NCBI GenBank assembly: GCA_947503135.1
Contig: CANNCQ010000003.1
Span: 1-64,000, forward strand
DNA length: 64,000 nt
Reading direction: 5' to 3'
From: an uncultured Aquimarina sp.
Lineage (GTDB): Bacteria; Bacteroidota; Bacteroidia; Flavobacteriales; Flavobacteriaceae
Shown one piece after another: positions 1 to 8,434 of the stretch. Made by a program: the position numbers and the translations under genes. A model generated the notes under the pieces. That model was not told the DNA's origin, did no database searches, and saw nothing but the letters and a program-made list of their open reading frames with translations. Numbering within the stretch: position 1 is the stretch's first letter; the number at the start of each line of letters is the position of its first letter.

Positions 1-137
1 TTTGATAATCCAGTAACCATTTTTGCTAAAAAAGTAAACGAAATTAACTTTTTGCACTTATGACTTGAATGCAGGAAGTTAAAATTTGTTTTTAATTAAT
101 TATTTGTAATTTTAATTCGAAAATCACAATTCAAAAT

Positions 138-590
138 ATGCGAAAAGCTATTTTTCCAGGATCGTTTGATCCACTTACCTTAGGTCATCACGATATTATA
201 TCACGTGGTGCCCAACTATTTGATGAAGTGGTTGTAGCTATAGGTATTAATGCCAATAAAAAATACATGTTTTCTCTGGAGCAACGTGTTGCATTTATAG
301 AAAAGGCTTTTATTAACTTTCCTAATATAAATGTAGTAACCTACTCTGGCTTAACCGTTGATTTTTGTAAAGAAATAAACGCACAATTTATTTTAAGAGG
401 ATTACGCAACCCAGCAGATTTCGAATTTGAAAAAGCCATCGCGCACACTAATAAGGTACTTACTGGGATTGATACTATATTTTTACTAACCGATGCAAGC
501 ACCTCATTTATTAGTAGTAGTATTGTTAGAGATGTTATTAGAAACAAAGGAGACTACACCGCTTTAGTTCCAAATACAGTTCGCATTTAA
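138..590 (+). CDS. coaD: Pantetheine-phosphate adenylyltransferase
   Basis: Transfers AMP from ATP to 4'-phosphopantetheine, the penultimate step of coenzyme A synthesis, in the cytoplasm. The 150-residue protein has the usual family length. It carries the nucleotidyltransferase GSFDP motif at residues 8-12 and the T-x-G-H signature (TLGH, 14-17). The RGLR...DFEFE segment lies at about 88-99 and ISSS..RD near 125-132, all hallmarks of CoaD. The ATG at 138 gives a complete N-terminus starting just before the first beta strand, so no other start is needed. The gene is followed by an unrelated lipoprotein gene on the same strand after 59 bases. I see no sign of truncation or transfer. Identification is firm. 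Confidence 0.97.
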   Translation: MRKAIFPGSFDPLTLGHHDIISRGAQLFDEVVVAIGINANKKYMFSLEQRVAFIEKAFINFPNINVVTYSGLTVDFCKEINAQFILRGLRNPADFEFEKAIAHTNKVLTGIDTIFLLTDASTSFISSSIVRDVIRNKGDYTALVPNTVRI

Positions 591-649
591 AATCAAATAA
601 ACAATTACAAATTCAAATTTTTACACCAACATTCAAAAAAAATGAAAAA

Positions 650-1558
650 ATGAAAAAATTAAAAAAAATAGCTCAAATTGCTCTTTGTGTAGCCTTGTGC
701 AACACTCTTATAAACTGCGGAAATGACTCCGATGAAGATACTTCAACATCTATTGTAAATGAAAACTCTCCTGAAGAGGATCAGCAAGAAATTGCAGAAG
801 ATCTTATAGACAATATTTCCGAAAATGATTCCGAAGAAATTTTAGAAGACCTTAATGAAGATATTACTGAAAATAATCAGGAAGAAATTACAGAAGACCT
901 TATCGAAGAAACCACCGAAAACGATGTAGTTGCTATTACACCGCAAGTCGTACAGGCTAACGGGACAATAACGGTACAAGCTGAAGATACTAATTTGGTT
1001 GCTGATTGGAGAGAAAGAACTTCTGCCACTGGCTTTAATGGTGATGGATATATTGTTTGGGAAGGCCCTGAAAAATTTTGGAATAAAGGAACTGCTGGTC
1101 AAAATGGACTGTTGACCTATAAAATTACCGTAGACGAACCCGGAACTTATCAATTCATATGGACTTCAAGAATTGTAAAAGGGGAACCTGCTTCAGTCGC
1201 TACAGAACATAATGATAGCTGGGTGAGATTACCCGATGCTGATGATTTTTTTGCTTTTGATGATGTTAATAACGATAAATACTATGCAACAGGCAACGCT
1301 GCAAATAAAACTCCCGTAATCCCTATTAATCTTTTGAATCCTAATCCAAATAACCTACCTAAAGGAGGGGAGAATCGTAATGGTTTTTTTAAAGGATACA
1401 TGAACACTTACGGAAGCTGGTTACAAAAAACAAATACTTGGGACAATAACCCTATGTCAATTTTCGCCACTTTCAATACTGCCGGAATATACACAGTAGA
1501 AATTGATGCTCGATCTGACGGACACGCAATAGATCAATTCTCTTTAATACCACAGTAA
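650..1558 (+). CDS. Surface lipoprotein with acidic repeats and a C-terminal carbohydrate-binding-like module
   Basis: Predicted exported lipoprotein of 302 residues. A basic, hydrophobic leader ends in a lipobox (L-I-N-C, Cys23), followed by a strongly acidic linker. That linker holds three 16-residue repeats (residues 47-94), each of the form E-I-x-E-D-L followed by an acidic stretch ending E-N-(D/N). From about residue 105 the sequence resembles the jelly-roll modules of marine Flavobacteria: a Q-A-E-D start, a G-Y-I-V-W-E-G core, and a C-terminal D-A-R-S-D-G-H-A-I-D strand. This is similar to malectin/CBM6-like proteins, so glycan binding is inferred and not shown. The upstream ATG at 642 runs into a stop after three codons, so the ATG at 650 is the start. 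A hairpin terminator follows. The specific function is unknown. Confidence 0.75.
   Translation: MKKLKKIAQIALCVALCNTLINCGNDSDEDTSTSIVNENSPEEDQQEIAEDLIDNISENDSEEILEDLNEDITENNQEEITEDLIEETTENDVVAITPQVVQANGTITVQAEDTNLVADWRERTSATGFNGDGYIVWEGPEKFWNKGTAGQNGLLTYKITVDEPGTYQFIWTSRIVKGEPASVATEHNDSWVRLPDADDFFAFDDVNNDKYYATGNAANKTPVIPINLLNPNPNNLPKGGENRNGFFKGYMNTYGSWLQKTNTWDNNPMSIFATFNTAGIYTVEIDARSDGHAIDQFSLIPQ
788..931 (+). repeat. Three tandem 48-bp repeats encoding an acidic linker
   Basis: In-frame units of 48 bases encode three diverged 16-residue acidic repeats (residues 47-94) between the lipidated cysteine and the C-terminal module. They probably form a spacer holding the module away from the membrane. 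The unit length is a multiple of three, so recombination between units would keep the frame. Confidence 0.75.
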
Positions 1559-1580
1559 TAGTAAATGAAATGATTCCTTT

Positions 1581-1617
1581 AAACAAAACCTTGTATTTCT
1601 ACGAGGTTTTGTTTTTT
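1581..1617 (+). terminator. Rho-independent terminator after the lipoprotein gene
   Basis: An 11-bp stem (AAACAAAACCT paired with AGGTTTTGTTT) is followed by a T run. It overlaps the last codons of the convergent lpxK gene, so it lies between the two transcripts and may stop both. Confidence 0.8.
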
Positions 1618-2618
1618 ACATAAGACTGTATTATATCGTCAAATTCTTTTCCTTTTTCAATAAATGCGCAACGTATTGGCAGATACATTAATTTGTTTTT
1701 TAAAGAAACAATATTACATAATCGCATGAAATCTTTTTCTGTAGTTAAAATCCTGTCTTCTTCAGCTATTCTCTCAAGCTCTTTATCAGTAAAGTTATGA
1801 TGGTCAGGAAAAGAGATATGATTAAAATTTCCTTTATTTTTTCTTAAAAACTTTACTAATGGCTTAGGATTGGCAATTCCAGTGATTAAAGTAAATTTCT
1901 TCCTCAAATAATCTTTTAAACTTTCCCTACTATTATCCCCAAACACCTGATTATCATAAGCTATATAACTAAAAAATACTTTTTGATCACTCTTTGGTTT
2001 TAACGATTTACTAATCGCATTCATTTCATTAAAGCTAATTTCCTGCGGGCATTTAGTAACTACAATAACATCTGCTCTATTTGCTGCTGACCGGGGTTCA
2101 CGTAAATCGCCAGTTGGCAACAACATATCATTACAATATAAATTACCATAAGCAGTTAATAAAATTTGTAATCCTGCTTTTACTTTTCGGTGTTGAAATG
2201 CATCATCCAAAAGCACCAATTCAATATCAGTATTCGAATTTATAAGTTTAGTGATTCCGTTTTTGCGATCGGCATCTACAGCAACGGTAATTTCAGGAAA
2301 ATTTAGTTTAAATTGTAAAGGCTCATCCCCTACTTCTAAAGCCATGCTTTCTTTAGTAACTAATTTAAAACCTTTTGATTTACGCTTATAACCTCTACTT
2401 AAAGTCGCTATATTTATTTCGTTATACAACAAGCTTGTAATATATGCAACCATAGGCGATTTACCCGTACCACCAACACTTAAATTCCCAACAGTAATTA
2501 CAGGAAAATCGAATGATTTACTTGCTTTAAGCCCCCAGTCATAAAGTTTTTTATTAAAAAAAGCCCCTAAGTAATATAAAGGCACCAAAGGCAATAATAA
2601 TTTACGTAGCAAATTCAT
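1599..2618 (-). CDS. lpxK: Tetraacyldisaccharide 4'-kinase
   Basis: Phosphorylates the 4' position of the lipid A disaccharide precursor at the inner membrane, completing lipid IVA. An N-terminal hydrophobic segment (residues about 5-20) is followed by the Walker A region G-N-x-S-V-G-G-T-G-K-S (about 44-54) and, further on, the family D-D-A-F-Q-H-R motif. The length of 339 residues fits the family. The frame is open further upstream to 2864, but the extra residues read antisense to the neighbouring Nif3-like gene and have no LpxK homology, so I chose the ATG at 2618. It is divergent from the Nif3-like gene, with 70 bases between starts. Identification is firm. Confidence 0.95.
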   Translation of the reverse strand: MNLLRKLLLPLVPLYYLGAFFNKKLYDWGLKASKSFDFPVITVGNLSVGGTGKSPMVAYITSLLYNEINIATLSRGYKRKSKGFKLVTKESMALEVGDEPLQFKLNFPEITVAVDADRKNGITKLINSNTDIELVLLDDAFQHRKVKAGLQILLTAYGNLYCNDMLLPTGDLREPRSAANRADVIVVTKCPQEISFNEMNAISKSLKPKSDQKVFFSYIAYDNQVFGDNSRESLKDYLRKKFTLITGIANPKPLVKFLRKNKGNFNHISFPDHHNFTDKELERIAEEDRILTTEKDFMRLCNIVSLKNKLMYLPIRCAFIEKGKEFDDIIQSYVKNKTS

Positions 2619-2688
2619 AATAGCGAAAGTACACAATCCTTTATTTTCAATAAAATTAAGTTGTATTTTCACTTTAAAATAAATTAAA

Positions 2689-3804
2689 ATGACTGTTGCT
2701 GAAATTACCAACCTATTAGAAGAAGTGGCTCCTTTAAAATATGCGGAAAGCTTTGATAATGTAGGTTTATTGGTTGGAGACTCTAAACAAGAAATATCGA
2801 AAATTTTAATAACTCTTGACACTTTAGAATGTATTGTAGATGAAGCTATTGAAAAAGGCTGCAATCTAATTATCAGTTTTCATCCTATAATTTTTAAAGG
2901 ATTACAAAAAATTAACGGTTCTAACTATGTAGAGCGGGTTGTTATTAAGGCTATAAAACATGATATTGCTATTTATGCTATCCACACAGCTTTAGATAAC
3001 CACTGGCTAGGAGTAAATCATATGATTTGTGAAAAACTAAAACTTATAAATCAAGAAATTTTAATTCCAAAAGCAGAAACCATAAAAAAATTAAATGTTT
3101 TTGTTCCTGATACATATCTTGATGAGGTTAAAACTGCTTTGTTTAACATAGGTGCCGGAAACATTGGGAATTATGAAAATTGTAGTTTTACTAGCAAAGG
3201 AATTGGTTCATTCAAAGGAAATGAACATTCAACCCCTGTATTAGGAGAAAAAAACAAATTATATATTGAAAAAGAAACCCAACTTCAATTAACGTTTGCT
3301 GGGCATTTACATTCAACTGTTATTAAAACACTATTACAAGTACATCCTTACGAAGAAGTAGCTTACGAAATAACAACTCTGGAAAATTTCAATCAAAAAA
3401 TAGGAATGGGAATGGTTGGAGAGCTACACGAAGCACTAAATGAAAAAGACACTTTACAACTAATCCAAAAAACTTTTAAAGCAGAAGGAATAAGGCATAG
3501 TTGTTTTTTAAATAAACCCATCAAAAAAATAGCTGTGCTGGGAGGTAGTGGATCATTTGCAATAAAAAATGCTATTGCTGCCAAAGCTGACCTGTATATT
3601 ACTGCAGATGTTAAATATCACGAATTTTATCAAGCTGAAAGTAAATTACTAATTGTAGATATTGGACACTATGAGTCGGAACAGTACACAAAAAATCTAA
3701 TTGTTTCTTTACTTAGAAAAAAAATCAGTAATTTTGCTTCTATCTTTGATTTGAAGAATATTATTATATCAGATATTAACACCAATCCTATTAAGTATTT
3801 TTAA
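2689..3804 (+). CDS. Nif3-like dinuclear metal-centre protein (DUF34)
   Basis: Conserved Nif3/YbgI/YqfO family protein of 371 residues, long form with a PII-like insert domain between the two metal-binding halves. Visible signatures are S-F-H-P-I-I-F-K-G near residue 66, H-T-A-L-D-N near 99, and the central G-H-L-H-S...H-P-Y-E-E-V segment near 205-220. The C-terminal half has G-G-S-G-S-F and D-I-G-H-Y-E-S-E-Q. Histidines and acids of the dinuclear site are present. The family is sometimes annotated as GTP cyclohydrolase 1 type 2 by similarity, but a biochemical role is not established. It is followed after 3 bases by the coiled-coil protein gene, a pair that looks co-transcribed and is commonly adjacent in Bacteroidota. 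Confidence 0.93.
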   Translation: MTVAEITNLLEEVAPLKYAESFDNVGLLVGDSKQEISKILITLDTLECIVDEAIEKGCNLIISFHPIIFKGLQKINGSNYVERVVIKAIKHDIAIYAIHTALDNHWLGVNHMICEKLKLINQEILIPKAETIKKLNVFVPDTYLDEVKTALFNIGAGNIGNYENCSFTSKGIGSFKGNEHSTPVLGEKNKLYIEKETQLQLTFAGHLHSTVIKTLLQVHPYEEVAYEITTLENFNQKIGMGMVGELHEALNEKDTLQLIQKTFKAEGIRHSCFLNKPIKKIAVLGGSGSFAIKNAIAAKADLYITADVKYHEFYQAESKLLIVDIGHYESEQYTKNLIVSLLRKKISNFASIFDLKNIIISDINTNPIKYF

Positions 3805-3807
3805 TTT

Positions 3808-4584
3808 ATGGCTAAAAAAGAAGTTACTGTTGAAGACAAGCTTAGAGCGCTTTACGACTTACAACTTATCGATTCTCGCATTGACGAGATTGCTGCTATT
3901 CGAGGTGAACTTCCATTAGAAGTTGAAGACCTAGAAGACGAAATTGCCGGTTTACATAAAAGATTAGAAAAGCTTAACGGAGATGTTACTGCTTTTGATG
4001 ACAATATTAAAGCTAAGAAAATTGCAATTGAGGAATCTAAGCAATTAATCAAAAAATATAAAGAGCAGCAAGATAACGTTCGAAATAACCGAGAATTTAA
4101 TTCTTTAAGCAAAGAAGTTGAATTTCAGGAATTAGAAATGGAATTAGCTGAAAAACATATTAAAGAATTTAAGGCACAAATTATCCAAAAGAAAGAAGTG
4201 ATAGAAGGAACAGAAGAAAAAATTTCTTCCCGAACGGCTCACTTAAATCATAAAAAAGGGGAATTAGATGAAATTCTTGCTGAAACTCAAAAGGAAGAAG
4301 AAGGTTTATTAAACAAATCTGCTGATTTTGGTAACAAAATCGATGATCGCTTAGTAAGTGCTTACAAGCGTATTCGCAATAATGTCAAGAATGGTTTAGC
4401 TGTAGTTCCTGTAGAAAGAGGGGCTTCCGGAGGTTCTTATTTTACGATACCCCCTCAAATACAAATGGAAATTGCATCGCGTAAAAAAATTATTACCGAT
4501 GAGCATAGTGGACGAATACTAGTAGACTTAGAATTAGCTAATGAAGAAAAAGTTAAAATGGAAAAACTATTTGCTAAATTTTAA
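3808..4584 (+). CDS. Coiled-coil protein of the zinc-ribbon (CT398-like) family, cysteines lost
   Basis: Protein of 258 residues, mostly a long charged antiparallel coiled coil (residues about 25-170) followed by a short C-terminal domain. The C-terminal signature R-G-A-x-G-G-x...I-P-P-Q...E-H-x-G-R-I-L-V-D identifies the family that normally ends in a C4 zinc ribbon. Here the CxxC positions read S-G-G-S and D-E-H-S, and the whole protein contains no cysteine, so it cannot bind zinc in the usual way. The fold signature is otherwise intact, suggesting that the domain persists without metal. The gene starts 3 bases after the Nif3-like stop and is followed by a strong terminator. The function of the family is not well established. 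Confidence 0.9.
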   Translation: MAKKEVTVEDKLRALYDLQLIDSRIDEIAAIRGELPLEVEDLEDEIAGLHKRLEKLNGDVTAFDDNIKAKKIAIEESKQLIKKYKEQQDNVRNNREFNSLSKEVEFQELEMELAEKHIKEFKAQIIQKKEVIEGTEEKISSRTAHLNHKKGELDEILAETQKEEEGLLNKSADFGNKIDDRLVSAYKRIRNNVKNGLAVVPVERGASGGSYFTIPPQIQMEIASRKKIITDEHSGRILVDLELANEEKVKMEKLFAKF

Positions 4585-4605
4585 ACTTTTTTCCAACAAT
4601 ATAAA

Positions 4606-4638
4606 AACACCCAATTAATTTAATTGGGTGTTTTTTTT
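4606..4638 (+). terminator. Rho-independent terminator of the Nif3-like/coiled-coil operon
   Basis: A 12-bp perfect stem (AACACCCAATTA with TAATTGGGTGTT) has a 3-nt loop and a run of eight T residues. Confidence 0.93.
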
Positions 4639-4900
4639 GTTTTAAGAAAATTGTGACTTCTTTTAAAAACTAATCCTTATTAACGAACTAATAAATAAGC
4701 CTACTAATATACCAGCATATAGATTTAATCGAAACTACTATCACTAAAAGAGACTATAGGGCAATTCATATAACTTTACTCTAGTTTGATGTCTTCTGAA
4801 TACTCAAGAACATTTAAGTAACAAACCTCCGTTAAAAACAAAGGCTTTGGACTTAAGATTAGCCCTGGGCATCACATTTATTCTCTTGGTGTGATTGATA
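4639..4900. other. Gene-free stretch, probable decayed sequence
   Basis: No intact gene is seen. On the minus strand, around 4670-4735, a short frame reads N-L-Y-A-G-I-L-V-G-L-F-I-S-S-L-I-R-I then stops. It resembles the end of a membrane protein, but I cannot assign it. The rest lies between this and the decayed IS200-type transposase. Confidence 0.3.
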
Positions 4901-5284
4901 TTACACGTAACGTTTTATCATTTCTTCATCCACCCCTACTTTACTTACGAAATAGCCCCTTGACCAAAAATAATTCCCCCAATAAGGCTTTTGTTTCAAA
5001 CTAGGATAGGTCTTGAATAATTTGATCGCTATTTTTCCTTTAAAAATCCCCATCAACTCTGAAATGGATACTTTAGGAGGAATCGAACATACCATATGAA
5101 TATGATACACTTTAACATTCAATTCTTGAATTCGAACATCTTTCCAACTGCTTATTAATTGCAAATCATGCTCTATCAATGATTTTATCATATCCTCCAA
5201 TATTCGAAAACGATACTTGGAAGTGAAAACAATGTGATAATCGCATTTGTAATAGACATGTGTTAATTTTCTATATTTACTTAT
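4901..5284 (-). pseudogene. Decayed IS200/IS605-type Y1 transposase (TnpA)
   Basis: The frame encodes a typical TnpA: a start-proximal S-K-Y-R-K-L-T-H-V-Y-Y-K-C-D-Y-H stretch, F-T-S-K-Y-R-F, the HUH metal motif H-I-H-M, and Y-W-G-N-Y-F-W-S-R-G-Y-F. The C-terminal E-E-M-I-K-R-Y contains the expected catalytic tyrosine. Two defects are visible. The codon where the family's ATG should stand (5284-5282) is ATA, and a TAA (4901-4903) directly follows the R-Y-V after the catalytic tyrosine, where the reading would otherwise continue Y-Q-S-H-Q-E. An internal ATG at 5200 would omit the N-terminal strand. No TnpB is adjacent. A 12-bp hairpin upstream of the gene probably marks the left end. The element is most likely inactive. 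Confidence 0.8.
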
Positions 5285-5335
5285 CTTAAAAAGTTTTAGA
5301 AGAGCGAAGCTAAATAATAGCAGAGCCTTTAAAAC

Positions 5336-5362
5336 ATAACCACAGTCAAAGACTGTGGTTAT
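5336..5362. repeat. IS200-type subterminal hairpin (left end of the decayed element)
   Basis: A perfect 12-bp palindrome (ATAACCACAGTC, AAA loop, GACTGTGGTTAT) lies just upstream of the transposase frame. This is where Y1 transposases recognise a folded end. It has no T run, so it is not a terminator. Confidence 0.65.
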
Positions 5363-5375
5363 ATATATTCAAATA

Positions 5376-5410
5376 AAAGAAAAAACCCTTGATCTATTTT
5401 AGACCAAGGG
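5376..5410 (-). terminator. Terminator of the act-cox operon
   Basis: A 10-bp stem (CCCTTGGTCT with AGATCAAGGG on the minus strand, one G-U pair) is followed by a T-rich tail. It lies about 34 bases after the coxA stop. Confidence 0.85.
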
Positions 5411-5443
5411 CTCTTATATAATTAAAAGCAAGCTAATGATATA

Positions 5444-7228
5444 TTAGTGATGAAGTTCAACTTCACCTTCTTGCATTGGTGTTACCTGAGTTGCATAATC
5501 TTGTCCAGGTATAACATAATCACCATTTTCATTAGTCTTACTATAGTCATAAGCCCAACGATAAACTGTAGGCAATTCTCCTGGCCAGTTTCCGTGTATA
5601 TGCTCTACTGGAGTAGTCCACTCTAAAGTAGTAGACTTCCAAGGATTTTGTACAGCTTTCTTACCATAAAACATCGAGTGGATAAAATTGTATAAGAAAA
5701 ACAATTGTCCGAATGCTGTAAATAAAGCAAAATAAGTAATCAGTTTATTAGTATCTGCTAAATCATCAAAATATGGAAAGTTTGTGTACGTGTAATATCT
5801 ACGAGGTAAACCTGCCATTCCAACAAAATGCATTGGGAAAAATACCCCATAAGCACCTATTGCAGTGATCCAAAAATGCACATAACCCAAATTCTTATTC
5901 ATCATTTTACCATACATTTTTGGAAACCAATGGTAAACACCAGCAAACAAGCCATAAAGAGCAGATATACCCATTACTAAGTGAAAGTGAGCAACAACGA
6001 AATAAGTATCGTGTACATTAATATCTAAAGTACTGTCTCCAAGGATAATTCCTGTAAGTCCACCAGTAATAAAAGTTGAAACTAAACCAATTGAAAATAA
6101 CATTCCAGGATTAAACTGAAGATTACCTTTCCACAATGTAGTTATGTAGTTAAATGATTTTACTGCTGAAGGAATTGCAATCAATAATGTTGTAAAAGTA
6201 AATACGGAGCCAAGGAATGGATTCATACCCGATACGAACATATGGTGTCCCCAAACTATGGTTGATAAAAATGCTATACCTATAATTGAACCAATCATAG
6301 CACGATAACCAAAAATTGGTTTACGCGAATTTGTTGCAATCACTTCTGAAGTAATACCCAATGCAGGTAATAATACAATATAAACTTCAGGGTGACCTAA
6401 AAACCAAAATAAATGTTCAAACAGCACTGGTGAACCACCTTGATTATGTAGAACTTCACCTTGAATAAAAATATCTCCTAAGAAAAAAGATGTACCAAAA
6501 CCTCTATCCATTATCAACAATAAAGCTGCTGATAATAAAACAGGGAAAGAAATTACACCAATAATAGCTGTTACAAAGAAAGCCCAAATTGTTAATGGCA
6601 ATCTTGTCATTGACATTCCTTTAGTTCTTAAATTAATAACGGTAACAACATAATTTAATGATCCCATTAATGAGGAAGCAATAAAAATAGCCATTGAAGA
6701 CAACCACAAAGTCATCCCCAAACCAGAACCTGGCATTGCTTGAGGTAATGCACTTAATGGAGGATAGATAGTCCACCCTGCTGCAGCTGGACCAGCTTCA
6801 ACAAACAATGAAAATACCATGATAATACTACTCAAAAAGAATAACCAATAAGATACCATGTTTAAAAAACCTGAAGCCATATCTCTAGCCCCGATTTGCA
6901 ATGGAATAAGTAAATTACTAAATGTACCACTTAAACCAGCTGTTAATACAAAAAACACCATGATAGTACCATGTATTGTTACTAATGCTAAATACACATT
7001 AGGATCCATAACACCCTCTGGCGCCCATTTCCCTAACAATACCTCGAATACTCCAAAAGATTGCTCAGGCCATGCTATTTGCATTCTAAATAGTAATGAC
7101 ATTGCAATACCAATAATTCCCATTAACAAACCAGTAATTAAATACTGTTTAGAAATCATTTTATGGTCTTCACTGAAAATATACTTTGTAATAAAAGTTT
7201 CTTTGTGATGTCCGTGTGCTCCTGACAT
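5444..7228 (-). CDS. coxA: Cytochrome c oxidase subunit I
   Basis: Catalytic subunit of the haem-copper oxidase, reducing O2 to water and pumping protons across the inner membrane. The 594-residue protein has about twelve membrane segments. Metal ligands are all visible. The low-spin haem histidine is at about 86 (I-H-G-T). The CuB histidine and cross-linked tyrosine lie in G-H-P-E-V-Y (279, 283), and the CuB pair in W-G-H-H (328-329). The high-spin and low-spin haem histidines are in H-D-T-Y-F-V-V-A-H-F-H (414, 416). The N-terminus (G-A-H-G-H-H) and C-terminus (L-H-H) are histidine-rich. It is the last gene of an eight-gene operon encoding Alternative Complex III and the oxidase, so it very likely receives electrons from that complex. 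Confidence 0.97.
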   Translation of the reverse strand: MSGAHGHHKETFITKYIFSEDHKMISKQYLITGLLMGIIGIAMSLLFRMQIAWPEQSFGVFEVLLGKWAPEGVMDPNVYLALVTIHGTIMVFFVLTAGLSGTFSNLLIPLQIGARDMASGFLNMVSYWLFFLSSIIMVFSLFVEAGPAAAGWTIYPPLSALPQAMPGSGLGMTLWLSSMAIFIASSLMGSLNYVVTVINLRTKGMSMTRLPLTIWAFFVTAIIGVISFPVLLSAALLLIMDRGFGTSFFLGDIFIQGEVLHNQGGSPVLFEHLFWFLGHPEVYIVLLPALGITSEVIATNSRKPIFGYRAMIGSIIGIAFLSTIVWGHHMFVSGMNPFLGSVFTFTTLLIAIPSAVKSFNYITTLWKGNLQFNPGMLFSIGLVSTFITGGLTGIILGDSTLDINVHDTYFVVAHFHLVMGISALYGLFAGVYHWFPKMYGKMMNKNLGYVHFWITAIGAYGVFFPMHFVGMAGLPRRYYTYTNFPYFDDLADTNKLITYFALFTAFGQLFFLYNFIHSMFYGKKAVQNPWKSTTLEWTTPVEHIHGNWPGELPTVYRWAYDYSKTNENGDYVIPGQDYATQVTPMQEGEVELHH

Positions 7229-7340
7229 AGTTTATACTTTTTATATAAGTTTTTATACTTTGTAAATATCTAACAAAGTTGGGACAACATTTCTAAAACA
7301 ATTTATAAAATGATATACCAACTTAAGTAATTTGATTTAA

Positions 7341-8399
7341 TTATTTGGCAACAACTTGTTTGAAAGTTTTTTGCTTAGCCATCCATTTGTTATAATCCTC
7401 TTCAGATTCTACAACAATTTTCATTTGCATATTATAATGAGAAACACCACAAATTTTATTACACAACAAGTAATAATCAAATTCATAAGGTTCTAAAGCT
7501 TCTTCACCCTTAGCAATTAATTGTTTACTATTTTTTCTTCTAATTGAATTAATAGTCTGCACCTTTTCAACCATAAAATCTGTTTGACGCATTTCTTCAG
7601 TAGTTTTTATTGGAGTATAAGAAAACTCTGTAATCATCCCAGGAACTACATTCATTTGAGCTCTAAAGAAAGGCATGTACGCTGAATGAAGTACATCTTG
7701 TGAACGCATTTTAAAAACAACTTTTCGACCAACAGGCAAATGCAATTCATTAGTAACCACATCATCCATGGCATAACTATCACTCGCATCAATACCCAAA
7801 GTATTTACACCTTCTATAAAACGAACATTTGCTTTACCTAATTCATTATCTGAACCTGCATACCTAGCTCTCCAATCAAACTGATAAGCATACAATTCTA
7901 TCATTAATGGATCATCTTCATCATTAACATCCATTATATCAGTCCAAGTGTATAATCCGTAGATTATTAAACCCGCAAGCGTAACAATAGGAATACCAGT
8001 CCAAACTGCCTCTAATAAATTATTATCTGCAAAAAAAGTAGCTTTATTTTCCTTTTTACCACGATATTTAAAAGCAAAGAAATGCAATAAAAACTGAGTA
8101 ATTATCTGTACAAACATGATCAAAACAACAGAAATCAACATCAAAATGTCATAATCTTTACCATGCTCAGAAGCTGTTTCAGGTAAAAAATAACTTCTAT
8201 AAGCAACAAAACAATAGATTGTCATGGCATACATTGCTATAACAAAACATAACATGTATTTACCTTGAGCTTGGTTATCACTATCGTTAGCAACCTGTGT
8301 ATTATCGGCTTTACCTTGAGATAGTTTGAATATTTTAGACAATTGCCAAAAAGTTATTCCCAATAATGCTACTACTAATAAGACTAAAAAAACTGTCAT
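7341..8399 (-). CDS. coxB: Cytochrome c oxidase subunit II
   Basis: Carries the binuclear CuA centre that accepts electrons for subunit I. The 352 residues include membrane segments at about 2-18, 48-66, 85-110 and 130-150, which is more than the usual two. A periplasmic cupredoxin domain follows. The CuA ligands are visible as H238 (H-S-A-Y-M-P) and C313-x3-C317-x3-H321-x2-M324. The residue usually glutamate between the two cysteines (C-x-E-x-C) is lysine here (C-N-K-I-C), a change I believe is frequent in Flavobacteria. No fused cytochrome c domain is present, so the electron donor is likely a haem subunit of the adjacent act genes. It lies 35 bases downstream of actF. Confidence 0.96.
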   Translation of the reverse strand: MTVFLVLLVVALLGITFWQLSKIFKLSQGKADNTQVANDSDNQAQGKYMLCFVIAMYAMTIYCFVAYRSYFLPETASEHGKDYDILMLISVVLIMFVQIITQFLLHFFAFKYRGKKENKATFFADNNLLEAVWTGIPIVTLAGLIIYGLYTWTDIMDVNDEDDPLMIELYAYQFDWRARYAGSDNELGKANVRFIEGVNTLGIDASDSYAMDDVVTNELHLPVGRKVVFKMRSQDVLHSAYMPFFRAQMNVVPGMITEFSYTPIKTTEEMRQTDFMVEKVQTINSIRRKNSKQLIAKGEEALEPYEFDYYLLCNKICGVSHYNMQMKIVVESEEDYNKWMAKQKTFKQVVAK

Positions 8400-8434
8400 T
8401 ATAATTTTTTAAATTTTAATTCTTAATAACTTTC

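Noticed and set aside
842..1153. 103-codon minus-strand frame
   Set aside because: Mirror of the acidic-repeat region of the lipoprotein gene.
2619..2864. N-terminal extension of lpxK to 2864
   Set aside because: The added residues read antisense to the Nif3-like gene and match nothing in LpxK.
5336..5362. Hairpin as the coxA terminator
   Set aside because: A better hairpin with a T tail lies closer to the stop (5376-5410); this one is palindromic without T and abuts the transposase frame.
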